Positions 35,001-43,307 of a DNA stretch of 64,000 bases are shown here, in pieces. The stretch is taken from NCBI GenBank assembly GCA_006383075.2, contig SMNH02000006.1, positions 47,177 to 111,176 on the forward strand, in the 5' to 3' direction. Source of the stretch: Kordia sp. TARA_039_SRF. Its GTDB lineage: Bacteria > Bacteroidota > Bacteroidia > Flavobacteriales > Flavobacteriaceae. Each line of letters starts with the position of its first letter. Positions within the stretch are counted from its first letter, which is position 1. The notes below the pieces were generated by a model, which saw only the letters and a list, made by a program, of their open reading frames with translations, was not told the origin of the DNA and made no database searches. The translations under genes and the position numbers were made by a program.

Positions 35001-35059
35001 TAGGAATTTTAGATGCACAATTGACCAAAATTGCAGAGAAGATTTTGAAAGATATTTAA
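32036..35059 (+). CDS. LRR-Roc-COR-TIR protein (bacterial ROCO GTPase with TIR effector)
   Basis: A 1007-residue multidomain protein. Order: short N-terminal part; seven SDS22-type 22-residue LRRs from residue 52, the first six nearly identical (consensus NQISKIENLENLTNLSxLxI); a Roc GTPase domain with P-loop GNHASGKST (253-261), switch DFGGQD (305-310) and TRAD (387-390); a COR-like middle (about 430-800); and a TIR domain from about 836 (KKIFISYSRKD, then ESDLVIFMLSINFFNSRYIIEDEV with the Glu expected for NAD cleavage). In bacteria such TIR fusions are linked to NAD depletion in phage defence, so an abortive-infection sensor is inferred. No partner gene adjoins it. Confidence 0.9.
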   Translation: MSKPQEILELEAVYGITLEETKYAGDITIWNKSNLYFLNEKQEIIGLNLNDNQISKIENLEKLTNLSVLNISDNQISKIENLENLTNLSELVIIDNQISKIENLENLTNLSVLNISYNQISKIENLENLMNLSELVIAKNEISKIENLEKLTNLSELLLSYNQISKIENLERLTNLSSLDISDNQIADINSLKFASELPKLKYLDVYNNPFVATENLILEEYENHLDIIKSELQKLAEKQINVQLPVKVMLLGNHASGKSTLLTYIQTQQRSKVDSDKNNSTHVLSVVHSKKEINHNLPKAIFYDFGGQDYYHGIYRAFFTQETVNLLVWHPKSNENKLLDKDTNKFATRNYKRGYWLAQLRYAFDKENRNVAEKKVYDDPVLLIQTRADEQQNKQNWQEAFLQHNIVDEFHISLNIDYENVKNDAALHYLTATFWETIEKNTKERKEPAWYPEFLHYILHKKNSKAISLKTIIKYYKREVTDGFSQQDKKNALRADLHQLYLKGMLLYYNKDEKLNDVAWLNPAATVEKIHETILNKEKIKDYKGILTPKEFEDLGIDPKIERLLINEKVLFFDKGNNEYIIPNYLPLTSEDDKTFNLLKFDFSTPTFVLKFERFIPFGFINQLICHYGQNPDKKQYWRDQLVFTLDEKFKVWIQLDFSKLTTKVYIKSKKAKDPELNLVIQQIFREMLFLYWDEKGCLINSKEIENILENPNKDYMNEPHKRNFLGFVLNNFTSREVDINSTAKINMEEIVIKKLHIAFIKKGFETLPKPKGLFISTDNEYFVNYKKLDNPKTKETIPAYTLTKDGNDIDETSVRTQSSYRYQNFTDNPNIQKMKKIFISYSRKDVEYKDELRKHLNMLKLFDVADNWSCEDITIGKWHDQIQKELYESDLVIFMLSINFFNSRYIIEDEVLKTMNDIANGSNKKVYCIIVSEFPSLDAFDNKQLNDKQKDILKLGDYQFGMYAQELNKVTGQKEERIISLKEASRLGILDAQLTKIAEKILKDI
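32189..32584 (+). repeat. Six in-frame 66-bp tandem repeats encoding LRRs
   Basis: Six consecutive 66-base units code for 22-residue LRRs at residues 52-183. Units are highly alike at the base level (for example AATCAAATTTCAAAAATTGA recurs), unlike the diverged seventh unit, so the array appears recently expanded and could vary in copy number without breaking the frame. Confidence 0.9.
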
Positions 35060-36070
35060 TGTTCTTAAGTTCTTTGCTTTGACAATTCTTCAAAACGTCA
35101 TTGCGAGAAGTGCAGCGACGTGGCAATCTGTCTCTATCAAAGCACAATTCCACAATAAAACAAAGAGATTACTTCGTCATTCTTCCTCGTAATGACGGAA
35201 TGTTGATTGTTTAGAAATACTTAGAAGCGTCATTGCGATAAGTTTACGAAATGGTATCTTTTTCAATTAAATAGCTTGTGTATTGTTTCGTAGCGGTTGA
35301 ATAATGTATCTTTTAGGTTAATTATAGAATTTTTGGGGTTATATAATCATTAAAAATGGTTAGAGAAGTGGTTCAAGGCGGTTCTGAACCTATTATTTGG
35401 GGTTTGTTAATAGGAAAAAGTACTTGTAAAACCGTTTTTAACCTTTAATAAAGCTGAAAAAGATAATATGCTATAGCTTTAAGTCTATCCAAAACACTTT
35501 TGAATGATTTCGAAACTATTTATAAGTATTCAAATACTACTTAAAAGCTAATATGGAAGGCTTCTTAGAAGTAATCTCATGCATAAAAGCTATAAACAAA
35601 CCATTTTAATCATGATTTTAAAGCTTCGAAGTACTCAGACACTTCTCCAAAATACTTTAGGAATGTTTGAAAAGGTTCCTTAAAGGGTGTTCTCCTTGTT
35701 ATTATGGGGGTTCTTTACTGTATGAATAGGATAATTTACTAGTAAACTTTTTGATTTGTCTTTGCGAGACGTGTAGCGATGTGGCACTTGTATTGAGTAT
35801 AATCGAAATAATCTGTGACTTCAAAAAACGGAAAGTGTTCTACGATAAAAAGACTGCCACGTCATTTTTCCTCGCAGTGACGGTTCGTTTAATTGTGCAT
35901 ATTTGTGACCAAAAAATATAACAGAATGAGATGCTGAATCAAGTTCAGCATGACGCACAGCGTCAAAAGAAAAGGCTAGAAGCAAAAGCGACTAGCCAAA
36001 AATTATAATTCAAAAATTATATTTTATATTCAAAAGAGATGCTGAATCAAGTTCAGTATGACGCACAGCG
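35060..36070. repeat. One-kilobase gene-free stretch rich in palindromic repeats
   Basis: No credible gene. Repeat elements at 35096-35130, 35165-35198, 35228-35257, 35758-35786, 35851-35883, 35928-35962 and 36036-36070. The first four and fifth belong to the CGTCnTTnCGAG/GGCAATCTG group; the last two are near-identical copies of GATGCTGAATCAAGTTCAG plus TGACGCACAGCG. The final copy ends at the base before the lipA stop codon complement, so it may act as the lipA 3' hairpin. The middle part (35260-35750) is AT-rich and featureless to me. Confidence 0.7.
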
Positions 36071-36946
36071 TTAATCAATATGTTTATGTGCTTTATACGA
36101 CGAGCGTACCAATGCGCCACTTTCTACATGACGGAATCCTAAGTCAAGTCCGATTTGGCGATAACGGTCAAATTCGTCAGGCGTTACAAAACGTTGTACG
36201 GGTAAATGCTTTTTACTAGGCTGTAAATACTGTCCAATCGTAACAACATCTACGTTAGCGGCACTTAAATCGTGAAGTGTTTCAATCACTTCTTCTTCTG
36301 TTTCGCCCAAACCTAACATAATTCCCGATTTGGTACGGTTGATGCCTTGGTCTTTTAAATATTTCAAAACACCCAAACTACGATCATATTTCGCTTGAAT
36401 TCGCACTTCGCGCGTCAAACGACGTACGGTTTCCATGTTGTGCGATACTACTTCTGGCGAAACTTCTACGATACGATCCAAATGGCGTTCAATTCCTTGA
36501 AAATCTGGAATTAAAGTTTCCAATGTCGTGGTAGGATTCATTCGGCGAACAGCTTTAACCGTTTCTGCCCAAATGATACTTCCCATATCTTTCAAATCAT
36601 CACGGTCTACCGATGTTAACACCGCATGCTTAATTTTCATAATTTTAATAGAACGCGCTACTTTTTCAGGTTCGTCCCACGCTACTGTTTCTGGTCGTCC
36701 TGTTTTTACACCGCAAAATCCGCACGAGCGTGTACATACATTTCCTAAAATCATAAACGTCGCCGTTCCTTCGCCCCAACATTCGCCCATATTCGGACAA
36801 CTTCCAGAGGTACAAATCGTATTCAATTTGTACTTGTCAACCAAGCCACGAAGTTCTGTATATTTCTTTCCCGTTGGAAGCTTCACGCGTAGCCATTTCG
36901 GTTTTCCTTTTGGAGGCAATACACTTGCAGTTGTTTCTATACTCAT
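36071..36946 (-). CDS. lipA: Lipoyl synthase
   Basis: A 291-residue radical SAM lipoyl synthase. Seen: the auxiliary-cluster motif [12 protein letters not shown], the radical SAM triad CTRSCGFC, and the C-terminal ALVRSSY with the cluster-ligating Ser. It inserts two sulfurs into octanoyl-lipoyl domains of 2-oxoacid dehydrogenases. I chose the ATG at 36944-36946 ([19 protein letters not shown]); a 47-codon upstream extension is Lys-rich, low-complexity and outside the family's usual length. A repeat hairpin abuts the stop codon. Confidence 0.94.
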   Translation of the reverse strand: MSIETTASVLPPKGKPKWLRVKLPTGKKYTELRGLVDKYKLNTICTSGSCPNMGECWGEGTATFMILGNVCTRSCGFCGVKTGRPETVAWDEPEKVARSIKIMKIKHAVLTSVDRDDLKDMGSIIWAETVKAVRRMNPTTTLETLIPDFQGIERHLDRIVEVSPEVVSHNMETVRRLTREVRIQAKYDRSLGVLKYLKDQGINRTKSGIMLGLGETEEEVIETLHDLSAANVDVVTIGQYLQPSKKHLPVQRFVTPDEFDRYRQIGLDLGFRHVESGALVRSSYKAHKHID

Positions 36947-37854
36947 AAATCTTTTTCTTCTATGTGTAATTGAACTGCAAAGATACAAAGAATCTTGTTG
37001 TTTATGGGTTGTTCGTTTTTTGTTCTTTGATTTTTTGTGGATATGTGTTTTCGTCGATTTGTCAATTTGTTCCTTCATTACCAGCAACCAGCAACCAGCA
37101 ACCAGCAGTTGGTTAAATTTTTCATGTTTGATTTTCAGTTATTTACAAAATAAGGAGTCCGAAAAAGGGTCGATTTCTATGCTTTTCGGTACTCGGAAAC
37201 GGTACTCTTTTGATACCTTAAAATCACTATATTTTCGATTGATTTTTAGCTGTTTATCTATCGCTGAAAAAGTATCAGTTTTTCTCATGTAATTATAATA
37301 AAAATACAAACAAAGAATCGTACGTAAAGAACAAAATAAAAGAAAATCAATTTTAGATAAATAAGATTTGGATTTGATTCCTACATTTACCTAACCACTC
37401 ATTGATACAAAAAAGATATTGAAGCACCCTGTGACTAAAGTAGTTATTTGTAGTGTTGCGATCTATGGAATCTTTAAGGTGTCAAAATATTTTGTTAATA
37501 CCTATGCCGAACTTATTCGGGCATCAAAAAATTTGAGTGATGCTTGTGAGCGAAAAATAAATATATGATTCTGATTTTTTGAAACTTTTATTCAAAATTA
37601 TTTGATTAAAATACGCCAAAAGAACTACAGAGCTAGGACTTGTTTTTTGGTAATAATTGTTTTTAAGCTTTATTTTCATAGCATTTCCCATGAAAAAGCA
37701 TAATGATTTTTAACAAAAAAATATTTAATGTAAAATAATAAAGCTTAAATTTTACTAAAGAATATGAATTTACAATTACAATTTTTTACTTTTTAGTTTT
37801 AAATTAACTTTTTAAAACTTCGAGTTTATTTAAAATTTGTACTTTTGTATTTCA
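36947..37854. other. Gene-free boundary between core genes and the metal island
   Basis: AT-rich and without a credible gene. Four perfect tandem copies of the 7-mer ACCAGCA lie at 37080-37107, upstream of lipA. A putative -7 box TACTTTTG (37840-37847) and the 14-mer TTAACTTTTTAAAA (37804-37817) precede the first metal-island gene. The interspersed palindromic repeats are absent from here onward. Confidence 0.5.
37840..37847 (+). promoter_or_regulatory. Bacteroidetes -7 promoter box for the metal island
   Basis: TACTTTTG matches TAnnTTTG and lies 7 bases before the ATG at 37855, so transcription could begin at or within a few bases of the start codon. A clear -33 partner is not evident. Confidence 0.4.
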
Positions 37855-38268
37855 ATGATTAAGGTTTTACAAAAAATATCCGTATTAATTATGGCATTAG
37901 TAGTTTTAATATCTACGATGTCATTTACCATCAATTTACATTATTGTGGAGACACCTTAGTTGAAACATCTCTTTTTCATAAAGCAGAAGGCTGTGGCAT
38001 GGAAATGGATACTCCTTTAACAGAAAGTTGTTCAATTACCAAAAATAATTGTTGTGATGATGAGCAATTATTAGTAGAGGGTCAAGATGAATTGCAACTG
38101 ACTTTTGACAAAATTTCTTTTGACCAAAAAGTATTTCTAACTTCATTTGTTCATACCTACATCAGCCTTTTTGAAGTTTTAGAAAAAAACATTCATACTT
38201 ACAAACAATATAGACCACCACTCGTCATAAGGAGTATCTACAAATTTGACGAGACTTATTTAATTTGA
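37855..38268 (+). CDS. HYC_CC_PP family metal-associated protein
   Basis: A 137-residue protein from the ATG at 37855 (an upstream TTG overlaps the -7 box and is unlikely). N-terminal hydrophobic signal (VLIMALVVLISTMSFTI), then the family's three diagnostic pairs: LHYCGD, NNCCDDE and YRPPL. The family is found beside copper and cation efflux systems in Bacteroidetes. Cysteine and His clusters suggest periplasmic metal binding, but that is inference. It heads the metal-resistance gene run. Confidence 0.82.
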   Translation: MIKVLQKISVLIMALVVLISTMSFTINLHYCGDTLVETSLFHKAEGCGMEMDTPLTESCSITKNNCCDDEQLLVEGQDELQLTFDKISFDQKVFLTSFVHTYISLFEVLEKNIHTYKQYRPPLVIRSIYKFDETYLI

Positions 38269-38376
38269 TTTTTTAACAATAGACTACATTATCCAATAAC
38301 ATTTAGTTATGTGGATAACTCGCTGTATTCGGTATTATTTTAATACCAACGTCTAACTGTTTAATTATCAAAGTCA

Positions 38377-41300
38377 ATGCTAAACAAATGCATAAAATTC
38401 TTAATAGAAAATAAACTCGTTGCTGTATTATTACTTGTCCTTTTTATAGGATGGGGAACAGTAAATGCACCTTTTAATTGGAATACTGGTTTTTTGCCAA
38501 GCGATCCCGTAGCAGTGGATGCTATTCCCGATATTGGTGAAAACCAACAAATTGTATTTACCAAATGGGATGGTCGTTCGCCACAAGATATTGAAGACCA
38601 AATTACTTATCCCTTAACAACATCATTATTAGGTATTCCAGGAGTTAAAACTATCCGTAGCTCGTCTATGTTTGGCTTTTCAAGTATCTATATCATCTTT
38701 GATGAAGGTATTGAATTTTACTGGAGTAGAAGTCGTATTCTTGAAAAACTTAATTCCTTACCAAGTAACTTATTACCTGATGGAGTTAATCCTGCATTGG
38801 GTCCAGACGCAACAGGATTAGGTCAAATATTTTGGTACACTTTAGAGGGGCGTGATGAAAACGGAAATGTAACAGGAGGTTGGGATTTACATGAATTACG
38901 TAGCGTTCAGGATTATTATGTGAAATATTCCCTATCCTCAGCAGGAGGTGTATCTGAGGTATCATCTATTGGAGGCTACGTTCAAGAGTATCAGGTAGAT
39001 GTGAATCCAGAATTGATGCGCCAATACAATATAAGTTTACACCATATCGTAAAAGCAGTTAAGGAGAGTAATAAAGATGTTGGAGCGCAGACCCTAGAAA
39101 TAAATAAAGCGGAATATCTTGTACGTGGATTAGGATATATAAAATCCATAAAAGACATCGAAAATACAGTAGTCACTTCTAAAGACTTCACTGCAATTAA
39201 AATAAAGGATATAGCAAAAGTATCTCTAGGTCCAGCAACAAGGCGTGGTATTTTAGATAAGGAAGGTGCGGAAGTTGTTGGAGGAGTTATAGTAGCGCGT
39301 TACGGTGCGAATCCAATGGAAGTAATTACTAATGTAAAGGATAAAATTAACGAATTAAGTGCTGGCTTGCCTACGAAAATCTTAGCAGATGGTCGTACTT
39401 CACAAGTAACCATAGTACCATTTTACGACCGTACAGAATTGATTCAAGAAACATTGGGCACACTCAATGAAGCCTTAACATTGGAGATACTCATTACCAT
39501 TTTGGTCATTATCATTATGGTATTCAATCTTCGAGCATCGGTATTGATTTCGGGATTGTTACCTGTTGCGGTATTAATGGTATTTATAACAATGAAACTC
39601 TTTGGTGTAGATGCCAATATTGTAGCACTATCTGGTATTGCAATCGCAATTGGTACAATGGTTGATGTTGGAGTCATACTTTCAGAAAATATTATAAGGC
39701 ATTTAGATGAAAACGATTACAAACTGCCAATAAACACAGTAGTTTATAATGCAACAGCAGAAGTTTCAGGAGCAATCGTAACCGCAGTAATGACAACTAT
39801 TATCAGTTTCATTCCTGTATTTACAATGATTGGTGCAGAAGGAAAACTCTTTAGACCACTAGCATTTACTAAAACCTTCGCACTAACAGCCTCGATAATT
39901 GTAGCATTATTCTTAATACCACCATTTGCAGCCTTTTTATTCCGAAAGAAGGATGTTCAAAAGCAATTTAAATATGCTCTGAACGGAATTTTAATAGTAT
40001 TGGGAGTAGCTGCAATAATCTACGGGTACTGGTTAGGGTTGATTTTAATAGCATTTGGTATAACAGCATTGCTTAATCTTCAAAAAAGAATAAAAGAAAA
40101 ACAAGCTAGCCTGATTAATATTATCATTTCAGCTTCTGCAATAGTATTTTTATTAGCCGAATATTGGAGACCGTTAGGCGTTAACAAAAGTATTTTCTGG
40201 AATCTCATATTTGTAGCTATTATTTGTTTTGGTTTATTAGGAGTTTTCTCATTATTTATAAAGTATTACACACGTATTTTAAATTGGTGTTTAGACAATA
40301 AATTTCTATTTATATCTATTCCAACAGCTATTGTAATTGCAGGTTTTTTCATTATGAAGAACACAGGCAAAGAGTTTATGCCATCACTAAACGAAGGCTC
40401 TTTTTTATTGATGCCAACATCAATGCCCCATTCTGGTGTAGAAGAAAATAAACGTGTTTTACAACAGTTAGATATGGCAGTAGCTAGTATTCCAGAGATA
40501 AAAACAGTAGTTGGTAAAGCTGGTCGTACTGAATCGGCTTTAGATCCTGCACCTCTATCAATGTATGAGAATATTATTCAATATAAGTCCGAATATATGC
40601 TGAATGATAAAGGAGAACGTCAACGCTACAAAGTCAATGATAAAGGTTTGTATGAACTAAAAGATGGACGCTTTATCGCAAATCCAAATACTACTGAAAA
40701 AGCTATTTTAACTTCAGTTAATAGGTCTCAATTGATTGAAGACAACAATGGAGAGTTTTATCGAAATTGGCGACCAGAAATGCAATCACCAGATGATATT
40801 TGGAAAGAAATTGTAAAGGCTACCAAATTACCAGGAGTTACATCAGCCCCAAAGTTACAACCTATTGAAACCCGATTGGTAATGCTACAAACAGGGATGC
40901 GTGCGCCAATGGGGATTAAAATTAAAGGACAAGATTTACAACAAATCGAAGCGTTTGGAATGCAGTTAGAAACAATCTTAAAAGAAGCAGAAGGAGTAAA
41001 GGATGAAGCTGTATTTGCTGATCGAATTGTTGGGAAACCCTATTTACTTATAGATATTGATAGAGAAAAGATTACTCGTTATGGTATAAGTATCGAAGAA
41101 GTACAAAATATTTTAAAAGTAGCTGTCGGTGGTATGCCTTTAACCCAAACTGTAGAAGGTCGTGAGCGTTATGGAGTTCGTGTTCGTTATCCTAGAGAAT
41201 TAAGAGCAAATCCAAAAGACTTAGAACAAATCTATGTTCCTGTTGAAAAAGGCAGTCCAATACCTTTGAGGGAATTAGCAACCATTCGTTATGAACAAGG

Positions 41301-42084
41301 TCCACAAGTTATTAAAAGCGAAGACACCTTTTTAGTAGGTTATGTGTTGTTCGATAAGATGGATGGTTATGCAGAAGTAAATGTGGTGGAAAATGCACAG
41401 GCTATGATTCAGAATAAAATTGATTCAGGCGAATTAATCGTCCCAAAGGGCATTAATTATCAGTTTACTGGAAGCTATGAAAACCAACTGCGTGCAGAGA
41501 AAACTTTATCTGTTGTTGTGCCGCTAGCATTGGCAATTATCTTTTTAATTCTCTATTTTCAATTTAGATCAGTCAGTACATCTTTAATGGTATTTACTGG
41601 AATTGCAGTAGCTTTTGCGGGTGGTTTTTTAATGATATGGTTATATGGACAATCATGGTTTTTAAACTTTAGTGTTTTTGGCGAAAATTTACGAGACTTA
41701 TTCCAAATACACACTATTAATTTAAGTGTTGCTGTTTGGGTTGGATTTATTGCGCTTTTTGGTATTGCAACTGATGATGGTGTTGTAATGGCAACTTATT
41801 TGACACAAACATTCAATAGAAATGCTCCAAAAACAAAAAAAGAAATTAGAGCTTCTATTATACAAGCAGGAGAAAAGCGAATTAGACCCTGTTTGATGAC
41901 TACAGCAACAACTATTTTAGCATTATTACCTGTTTTGACATCAACAGGACGTGGAAGTGATATAATGATACCAATGGCAATACCAAGTTTTGGAGGAATG
42001 CTTATCGCTTTAATCACCTTATTTGTAGTTCCAGTTTTATATAGCTGGAAAGCTGAAGTTCAACTTAAAAGAGCATCAAAATGA
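38377..42084 (+). CDS. cusA: CusA/CzcA-type heavy-metal RND efflux pump
   Basis: A 1235-residue inner-membrane RND pump of the heavy-metal subfamily. Seen: N-terminal helix, the HME signature IAIAIGTMVDVGVILSEN near residue 420 (Asp for proton relay), Met-rich FMPSLNEGSFLLMPTSMP and VMLQTGMRAPMGIKIKG (about 835-850) matching the CusA copper ligand sites, and a second half with a terminal helix bundle. An extra hydrophobic insert at about 535-640 lengthens it beyond E. coli CusA, as usual for Bacteroidetes. It would drive Cu(I)/Ag(I) out of the periplasm using proton motive force. The stop overlaps the TolC-type gene (ATGA). Confidence 0.9.
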   Translation: MLNKCIKFLIENKLVAVLLLVLFIGWGTVNAPFNWNTGFLPSDPVAVDAIPDIGENQQIVFTKWDGRSPQDIEDQITYPLTTSLLGIPGVKTIRSSSMFGFSSIYIIFDEGIEFYWSRSRILEKLNSLPSNLLPDGVNPALGPDATGLGQIFWYTLEGRDENGNVTGGWDLHELRSVQDYYVKYSLSSAGGVSEVSSIGGYVQEYQVDVNPELMRQYNISLHHIVKAVKESNKDVGAQTLEINKAEYLVRGLGYIKSIKDIENTVVTSKDFTAIKIKDIAKVSLGPATRRGILDKEGAEVVGGVIVARYGANPMEVITNVKDKINELSAGLPTKILADGRTSQVTIVPFYDRTELIQETLGTLNEALTLEILITILVIIIMVFNLRASVLISGLLPVAVLMVFITMKLFGVDANIVALSGIAIAIGTMVDVGVILSENIIRHLDENDYKLPINTVVYNATAEVSGAIVTAVMTTIISFIPVFTMIGAEGKLFRPLAFTKTFALTASIIVALFLIPPFAAFLFRKKDVQKQFKYALNGILIVLGVAAIIYGYWLGLILIAFGITALLNLQKRIKEKQASLINIIISASAIVFLLAEYWRPLGVNKSIFWNLIFVAIICFGLLGVFSLFIKYYTRILNWCLDNKFLFISIPTAIVIAGFFIMKNTGKEFMPSLNEGSFLLMPTSMPHSGVEENKRVLQQLDMAVASIPEIKTVVGKAGRTESALDPAPLSMYENIIQYKSEYMLNDKGERQRYKVNDKGLYELKDGRFIANPNTTEKAILTSVNRSQLIEDNNGEFYRNWRPEMQSPDDIWKEIVKATKLPGVTSAPKLQPIETRLVMLQTGMRAPMGIKIKGQDLQQIEAFGMQLETILKEAEGVKDEAVFADRIVGKPYLLIDIDREKITRYGISIEEVQNILKVAVGGMPLTQTVEGRERYGVRVRYPRELRANPKDLEQIYVPVEKGSPIPLRELATIRYEQGPQVIKSEDTFLVGYVLFDKMDGYAEVNVVENAQAMIQNKIDSGELIVPKGINYQFTGSYENQLRAEKTLSVVVPLALAIIFLILYFQFRSVSTSLMVFTGIAVAFAGGFLMIWLYGQSWFLNFSVFGENLRDLFQIHTINLSVAVWVGFIALFGIATDDGVVMATYLTQTFNRNAPKTKKEIRASIIQAGEKRIRPCLMTTATTILALLPVLTSTGRGSDIMIPMAIPSFGGMLIALITLFVVPVLYSWKAEVQLKRASK

Positions 42085-43304
42085 AATCTATAAAAACAAT
42101 CTTTTTCCTTTTTCCTTTTTTCTTGAGTCCTTTTGCAAATGCTCAACAATTAGAAATGTTAATCAATGAGGCACTAGCAAATAATCCAGAAATTCAAAAA
42201 TTTGAAATACAATACAAAAGAGTTTCTGAAAAAGTGAATGAAGTAAATACATTTCCTAATACAGAATTTGGAGTTGGCTATTTTGTGAGCGAGCCAGAAA
42301 CAAGAACTGGTTCACAACGATTTAAGGTTTCAGCTAAACAAATGATACCTTGGTTTGGTACCATTAGCTCGCGTGAAGATTATATATCAGCATTGGCAGA
42401 CACCAAATATCAAGACATTGTTATTGCAAAACGCAAACTAATGGCTTCGGTATCACAATCCTATTATGATCTGTATGCTAACCAAGCAAAACAGTTAGTG
42501 TTAAGTGATAATATCAAATTATTGGAAACCTATGAAACTATGGCGTTGACTTCTGTTGAAGTAGGTAAAGCATCGGCAGTAGATGTTTTACGTTTACAAA
42601 TGCGACAAAACGATTTGCAACAATTAAAAGACGTGTTGCAACAACAGTTTTTAACAGAACAAATCAATTTTAATAACCTTTTAAATAGAGATAATACAAT
42701 TGAGGTTTCAGTTATAGATAGCTTAACAATTCCTACAGAAGATTTTGAAATCAATACTGAAAATTTATCAGTACATCCTGAATTGGTAAAGTTTGACAAA
42801 CTTTATCATTCTGTAGAAAAGTCAGAACTATTGAATCAGAAAGAAAGTAGCCCAATGATTGGTTTTGGATTAGACTATATCAATGTTTCTGAAAGACCAG
42901 ATATGAATTTCGCGGATAACGGTAAAGATATTGTGATGCCTATGATTTCAGTGTCAATCCCAATTTTTAATAAAAAATATAAATCTCAAACTAAGCAAAA
43001 TGAGTTAGAACAGCAAGAAATAACAGCTCAAAAACAAGAACGATTAAACACTTTGGAAACGCTTTTAAGTAAGGCGATTAATGAACGAATTTCTGCAAGA
43101 ATAAGTTATGCTACGCAAACCAAGAACTTAAAACAAGCCAAAGATGCTGAAGAAATTTTAATTAAAAGCTACGAAACAGGAACGATTGATTTTAATGATG
43201 TTTTAGACATTCAAGAGCTACAACTAAAGTTTCAAATAAATCAAATAGAATCTATTAAATCTTATTTCATCCAAACGACGATTATTAATTATTTAATTCA
43301 GTAA
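42081..43304 (+). CDS. TolC-family outer-membrane channel of the metal efflux system
   Basis: A 407-residue TolC/CusC-type protein with a signal peptide (FLFPFFLSPFANAQ) and two alpha-helical barrel halves visible as repeated coiled stretches (VNEVNTFPNTEFGVGYF, KQNELEQQEITAQKQERLNT). It lacks an N-terminal lipobox. It starts inside the CusA stop codon (4-base overlap), so the pump and channel are translationally coupled. It would form the outer-membrane exit for the CusA/CusB complex. Confidence 0.87.
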   Translation: MKSIKTIFFLFPFFLSPFANAQQLEMLINEALANNPEIQKFEIQYKRVSEKVNEVNTFPNTEFGVGYFVSEPETRTGSQRFKVSAKQMIPWFGTISSREDYISALADTKYQDIVIAKRKLMASVSQSYYDLYANQAKQLVLSDNIKLLETYETMALTSVEVGKASAVDVLRLQMRQNDLQQLKDVLQQQFLTEQINFNNLLNRDNTIEVSVIDSLTIPTEDFEINTENLSVHPELVKFDKLYHSVEKSELLNQKESSPMIGFGLDYINVSERPDMNFADNGKDIVMPMISVSIPIFNKKYKSQTKQNELEQQEITAQKQERLNTLETLLSKAINERISARISYATQTKNLKQAKDAEEILIKSYETGTIDFNDVLDIQELQLKFQINQIESIKSYFIQTTIINYLIQ

Positions 43305-43307
43305 ACA

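Noticed and set aside
35060..36070. Possible tRNA or ncRNA gene among the palindromes
   Set aside because: The palindromes belong to the interspersed repeat family and show no cloverleaf or T-loop signature.
36947..37087. 47-codon N-terminal extension of lipoyl synthase
   Set aside because: Lys-rich low-complexity extension absent from the family; the ATG at 36944-36946 gives normal length.
37080..37107. Four tandem ACCAGCA 7-mers as a possible CRISPR or phase-variation tract
   Set aside because: Too short and lacking spacers; it lies upstream of lipA outside any real reading frame.
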